NCBI RefSeq assembly: GCF_003443895.1
Contig: NZ_QQOA01000030.1
Coordinates: 33,867 to 97,866 of the forward strand
Length of the DNA: 64,000 bases
Reading direction: 5' to 3'
Origin: Paraburkholderia phosphatilytica
Lineage (GTDB): Bacteria > Pseudomonadota > Gammaproteobacteria > Burkholderiales > Burkholderiaceae
This document shows positions 60,976-64,000 of the stretch, piece after piece. Under the pieces are notes generated by a model, which was not told where the DNA came from, made no database searches, and was given only the letters and a program-made list of their open reading frames with translations. A program made the position numbers and the translations under genes. Every line of letters begins with the position of its first letter. Positions within the stretch are counted from its first letter, which is position 1.

Positions 60976-61393
60976 TCGATACCTCAGCAGTTTCGGATCG
61001 GTTTTAAAAAAGCCGCGAAGACTGGAGTACCTCGCTCCAGCGACCTCAAGGTGTGACATCGGCGCGGTTTGTCTTTCTGTTGCCTGTCAGAGCGCTTTCC
61101 CGGCGTATTGCCAGCGGATTGCCGGGAAGCGGTCGGCCGTCCCGCTAGTCGTCAAGGTATTAGGTGAGACGTCATATGTCAACATGCCAAAAAAGACGTC
61201 CGACCTGGGGTTTCCGAGGGGTGGAGAGAGACTCGATGGAGGTTGGAGCAGACGGCTTCCGCTGGGCGGAAGCGTCGTTGCGATGGATGCGGCGAGGTCA
61301 GCGCACCACGGAATGGCTTCGCGTGTGCGCGGTGTTGAAGTTGCTATGCGGTCTGAAGATTTTGATCTGGTTCAGCGCGTCGCGAACGGACGC
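60976..61393. other. 418-bp intergenic region upstream of the LivK-type gene
   Basis: I see no credible gene; an 84-codon plus-strand open frame here has no signal or family look. The useful content is the promoter/operator at 61154-61183. The part between 61190 and 61393 shows nothing I can name. Confidence 0.55.
61154..61183 (-). promoter_or_regulatory. Promoter/operator of the LivK-type gene
   Basis: On the minus strand, TTGACA (61182 down to 61177) is followed after 17 bp by TACCTT (61159-61154), a weak -10. The overlapping GACGTCATATGTCAAC (61168-61183) shares CATATGTCAAC and a GACGTC element with the hydantoinase promoter at 51223-51260. A common GntR regulator is inferred. Confidence 0.5.
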
Positions 61394-62071
61394 TTACTCG
61401 TCGCCCGGCACGCCGTAGCTCGGCGCCGCCGTCGGATTCAACGCGCGCGTCAGATAGTCCTGCATCTGCGGCTTGTACGCGCGCCACAGCTTCTCCAGTT
61501 GTCCTATCGGATCCGCGTCCGCCCAGTCGACGCGCAGATCGGCGATCGGCCAGATCACATCGCCCATCACGCGCAGCGCGGCCGAATGCACGGGCCCCGC
61601 TTCGCCGCCTGCCGCGAGTCCGGCCTGCATCGCGGACAGCAGGCGTTCGGCCAGCATGCCCTGCGAGTTCGCGAACGTGTGCGCCACTGCTTCGATCACT
61701 TTGAGATCGGCCAGCATGTTCCCTGCCGCGACGCACTGCTCGCCCGCCACCGCATGATGCAGACCCAGCGCCTGCGCGCCGGTAAACAACGCGGTGCGGC
61801 CCCGCGCATCGACCACCGTCACCTGCCGGTAGGCGTTCCACTCGTCGGCATCGAGCGCTTTTGCAAGCGCATCGTCCGGCGCGCTTTGCGTACTCTCAAG
61901 CAGATCGAGAATGCGCGGCCCAAGCGACGGCAGCGTGACGTTCTGCGTCGCGACCACGCCGACACCCGCGCGCGCCCACATACAGCGCGCACCCACCGCG
62001 ATACTCGACGAACTGATCGCGATACCCAGTTGCCTCGTTTGCGCGCAGCGTCCGACGATGGAAAACGTCAT
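61394..62071 (-). CDS. DUF1028-domain protein
   Basis: A 225-residue protein of the DUF1028 family, an Ntn-hydrolase-like group. The N-terminus is TFSIVGRCAQTRQLGIAISS, then QNVTLPSLGPRILDLLE, and the core is VAGEQCVAAGNMLADLKVIE. It lies 10 bp after the RidA gene and is probably cotranscribed. The family often sits beside amidohydrolase and RidA genes, so hydrolysis of an amide or peptide intermediate is possible. No activity is established from the sequence. Confidence 0.85.
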   Translation of the reverse strand: MTFSIVGRCAQTRQLGIAISSSSIAVGARCMWARAGVGVVATQNVTLPSLGPRILDLLESTQSAPDDALAKALDADEWNAYRQVTVVDARGRTALFTGAQALGLHHAVAGEQCVAAGNMLADLKVIEAVAHTFANSQGMLAERLLSAMQAGLAAGGEAGPVHSAALRVMGDVIWPIADLRVDWADADPIGQLEKLWRAYKPQMQDYLTRALNPTAAPSYGVPGDE

Positions 62072-62081
62072 CTCTCGCTCC

Positions 62082-62519
62082 TCATGCCTGGTTCGGCGTC
62101 CAGTTGTCCGGAATCACCGCGATCACGTCGATCTCCATCAGCCATTGCGGCTGTCCGAGCGCGCTCACCACGAGCCCCGTCGAAATCGGATAGACGCCCT
62201 TCAGCCATTTGCCGACCTCCTGATACACGGGCTCGCGATAACGCGGGTCGATCAGGTAGGTCGTCGTCTTCACGATATGCGTGAGGTCGCTGCCCGCTTC
62301 TTCCAGCAGCTGCTTGATGTTCTTCATCGCCTGTTCGGCCTGCGCGCGCGGATCGCCGAGCCCGACCAGGTTGCCGTCGAAATCGGTGCCCACCTGCCCT
62401 CGCACGTACACGGTATTGCCCGCGCGCACGGCCTGGCATAGGTCGTTGTCGAGCGCCTGGTTCGGATACGTGTCCTTCGTGTTGAACATGCGGATGCGGG
62501 TGTGAGTCGGCTGGTTCAT
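62082..62519 (-). CDS. RidA/YjgF/TdcF-family protein
   Basis: A 145-residue RidA-like protein. It has VYVRGQVGTDFDGNLVG (~38-54), EQAMKNIKQLLEEAGSDLTH (~62-81), and the region with the deaminase-type arginine, YLIDPRYREPVY. The C-terminal LMEIDVIAVIP is typical. RidA proteins hydrolyse reactive enamine/imine intermediates. That suits a neighbourhood with an amine-type FAD oxidase (56054) and hydantoinases, though they are on separate transcripts. Confidence 0.9.
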   Translation of the reverse strand: MNQPTHTRIRMFNTKDTYPNQALDNDLCQAVRAGNTVYVRGQVGTDFDGNLVGLGDPRAQAEQAMKNIKQLLEEAGSDLTHIVKTTTYLIDPRYREPVYQEVGKWLKGVYPISTGLVVSALGQPQWLMEIDVIAVIPDNWTPNQA

Positions 62520-62582
62520 CGTGCACCTGGATCGTGGTAACGGTTGATCGAACTTTAAGGGCGCTGCATCACGTGACGCGCG

Positions 62583-63908
62583 CTATCGGCCGGATATATC
62601 CGCGAGACGCTGCACATTGGCGCTGACGACTTCGTGGTCCGTATCACGTTGTGACGCATCGCGATACGCGAGGTAGCTGCGCTGAATCGCGATATGGTCC
62701 GCGATGTGCCGCGCGTCGTGCCACACGCCCCAGATGAAACTGGACCCGCGCCGCGACAGCCACGGCAGCCCTAGAAAATAGATGCCCGGTTCGCTCGATA
62801 CGCCTCGCTGATGCTGCGGCTTGCCGTTCGGCTTGAACGCGTCGACCTGCAGCCAGCTGTAATCGACGGTATAGCCGGTCGCCCAGACGATCGACCTGAT
62901 GCCTGCTTCAGCGAGGTTCAGTTCGAGGATCGGCTGCGTGACGCACTGCGGGTCCGGCAGCGCTCTACGAGCTTCGGGCTCTTCCGGCAGGTCGAGCCCG
63001 TTGCGCGCGATGTACGCATCCGCCGCATCGAGCAGCGTCCGGTAGTTCTCGTCGCCGCGCGCGAGGTTCTCCGCGAGATCCGGCTGGAACGTGACCACGC
63101 CGCGATCGAACGTCTTCGTGAGCCCGACGAGCGTCATGCCCTCATGCGCGAGCACGCGGAAGTCGACGGTATGGCCGCCGTACGCGCCGCTCACCGCGAT
63201 CGTCACATGCTCCTTGCCGGGCGTCACCGTCTCCTTGTCCCATTCGCCGAGCACACCCAGCCACCAGCAGTAGTCGCGGTTGCGATACGCGCGCGGCGGA
63301 CGGTCGTGCGGACCGACGGACAGAAACACTTTCCTGCCCGAACGCAGCAGTTCATCGGCAATCTGTACACCTGACGATCCCGCGCCGACCACCAGCACCG
63401 CGCCCTCCGGCAACTGACCCGGGTTGCGATAATGGGCGGAATGGATCTGCATCAGCGCTTCGTCTTTCGGTGCGATCGGCGGAATCAGCGGACATTGGAA
63501 CGCGCCGGTCGCCACCACGATACGGCGGGCTTCGAGCACGCCGTCCGAGGTTTCGATCGTGAAGCCGGGCCGCCCCGCGCTGCGCACCACCTTCTTCACG
63601 TCCACACCGATGCGGATGGGGGCTTCGAACTTCTTCGCATACGCTTCGAAGTACTCGGCCACGCGCTCTTTGGTCGCGAACGCATCGGGATCGAGGTCGT
63701 TGAATTCGAGTCCCGGAAAGCGATCATGCCACGCGGGGCCATTCGCGACGAGCGAATCCCAGCGCCCGGTGCGCCAGCGTTCCGCGATGCGATCGCGCTC
63801 CAGCACGAGATGCGGCACACCCTGTCTCGACAGGTGTTCGCTCATCGCGACACCGGCCTGGCCGGCGCCCACCACGAGCGTATCGATCGACGTCTGTTCG
63901 GCGGTCAT
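62583..63908 (-). CDS. Flavin-containing monooxygenase-like NAD(P)/FAD oxidoreductase
   Basis: A 441-residue FMO/K-oxygenase-like protein. The first Rossmann motif is DTLVVGAGQAGVAMSEHL (~10-27), the second VLVVGAGSSGVQIADELL (~170-187). Further features are VVATGAFQCPLIPP and the late FMO-type motif VWATGYTVDYSWL. The ATG at 63908 was chosen; a TTG at 63938 is an alternative. It lies 63 bp upstream of the RidA gene on the same strand, so it may lead a three-gene unit with RidA and DUF1028 and oxidise an N- or S-containing substrate. Confidence 0.88.
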   Translation of the reverse strand: MTAEQTSIDTLVVGAGQAGVAMSEHLSRQGVPHLVLERDRIAERWRTGRWDSLVANGPAWHDRFPGLEFNDLDPDAFATKERVAEYFEAYAKKFEAPIRIGVDVKKVVRSAGRPGFTIETSDGVLEARRIVVATGAFQCPLIPPIAPKDEALMQIHSAHYRNPGQLPEGAVLVVGAGSSGVQIADELLRSGRKVFLSVGPHDRPPRAYRNRDYCWWLGVLGEWDKETVTPGKEHVTIAVSGAYGGHTVDFRVLAHEGMTLVGLTKTFDRGVVTFQPDLAENLARGDENYRTLLDAADAYIARNGLDLPEEPEARRALPDPQCVTQPILELNLAEAGIRSIVWATGYTVDYSWLQVDAFKPNGKPQHQRGVSSEPGIYFLGLPWLSRRGSSFIWGVWHDARHIADHIAIQRSYLAYRDASQRDTDHEVVSANVQRLADISGR

Positions 63909-64000
63909 GGCTTCTATATGAACGCGTCCCGTTTGCAACAGTTTTCGTGTGTTTCGACAGACAGGATGGGCTGCATCTCTATATCCGGCCTTGCTGCAGC
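63909..64000. other. Upstream region of the monooxygenase gene, cut by the window end
   Basis: Ninety-two bases without a recognisable gene. It should contain the promoter of the minus-strand monooxygenase; no clear hexamers or operator were found. Confidence 0.4.

Noticed and set aside
61164..61418. An 84-codon plus-strand open frame upstream of DUF1028
   Set aside because: It starts inside the LivK-type promoter and ends within the DUF1028 gene; its composition and lack of a start signal argue against a gene.
1..64000. Insertion sequences, integrases, CRISPR arrays, tRNA or rRNA genes
   Set aside because: I found no transposase or integrase motifs, no regularly spaced repeats and no tRNA-like cloverleaf sequence. 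The islands look like stable chromosomal catabolic loci.

Overview
The window is GC-rich, densely coded DNA of a Burkholderiales bacterium, most like Paraburkholderia, Caballeronia or Burkholderia. The evidence is the set DUF3348-DUF802-OmpA-DUF2894, the Burkholderia-type porin, a furan-degradation (hmf) cluster laid out like that of Cupriavidus basilensis, and many LysR/GntR-controlled catabolic islands. I see no rRNA, tRNA, insertion sequence, CRISPR array or phage gene. Base composition is uniform apart from short AT-rich promoter patches.

Layout. (1) 1-11956: sugar-acid island. It has two MFS carriers, an L-idonate/L-gulonate-type 5-dehydrogenase, D-mannonate dehydratase ManD, a UxuB-like oxidoreductase, a ribose-type ABC importer and a beta-propeller lactonase. 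Together they could take a lactone or L-gulonate through D-fructuronate and D-mannonate to 2-keto-3-deoxygluconate. Both divergent promoter regions carry the same 14-nt operator-like sequence. (2) 11963-21091: extradiol 4,5-cleavage island for protocatechuate or gallate. It has LigBA, GalB-type hydratase, LigK/GalC-type aldolase, an unassigned DUF1932 dehydrogenase, an MFS carrier, a porin, a LysR regulator with two tandem HTH domains, and a GntR regulator. (3) 21076-28748: assorted chromosomal genes, including a MerR-ATPase fusion, a HAD hydrolase, a dipeptidase with an odd N-terminal domain, and a class A penicillin-binding protein. (4) 28846-33073: a four-gene operon that encodes a MotA/MotB-like (ZorA/ZorB-like) inner-membrane motor pair with a very long coiled-coil tail and two DUF partners. 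This is the best candidate for an undescribed system. (5) 33168-35204: a lipoprotein with a GH54 arabinofuranosidase-like domain. (6) 35644-49468: the hmf cluster (hmfR, hmfF, G, A, B, C, D, E, H, T) for 5-hydroxymethylfurfural, furandicarboxylate and furoate, largely translationally coupled. (7) 49509-63908: a DsbG-like protein, then an unassigned catabolic island. That island has a class II aldolase, hydantoinase A/B, a uronate-dehydrogenase-like enzyme, an FAD oxidase, two SDRs, a GntR regulator and an orphan LivK-type binding protein. A DUF1028-RidA pair and a flavin monooxygenase follow.

Functions rest on motifs and context read by eye. Substrates inside families (MFS carriers, SDRs, hydantoinases) are mostly inference.
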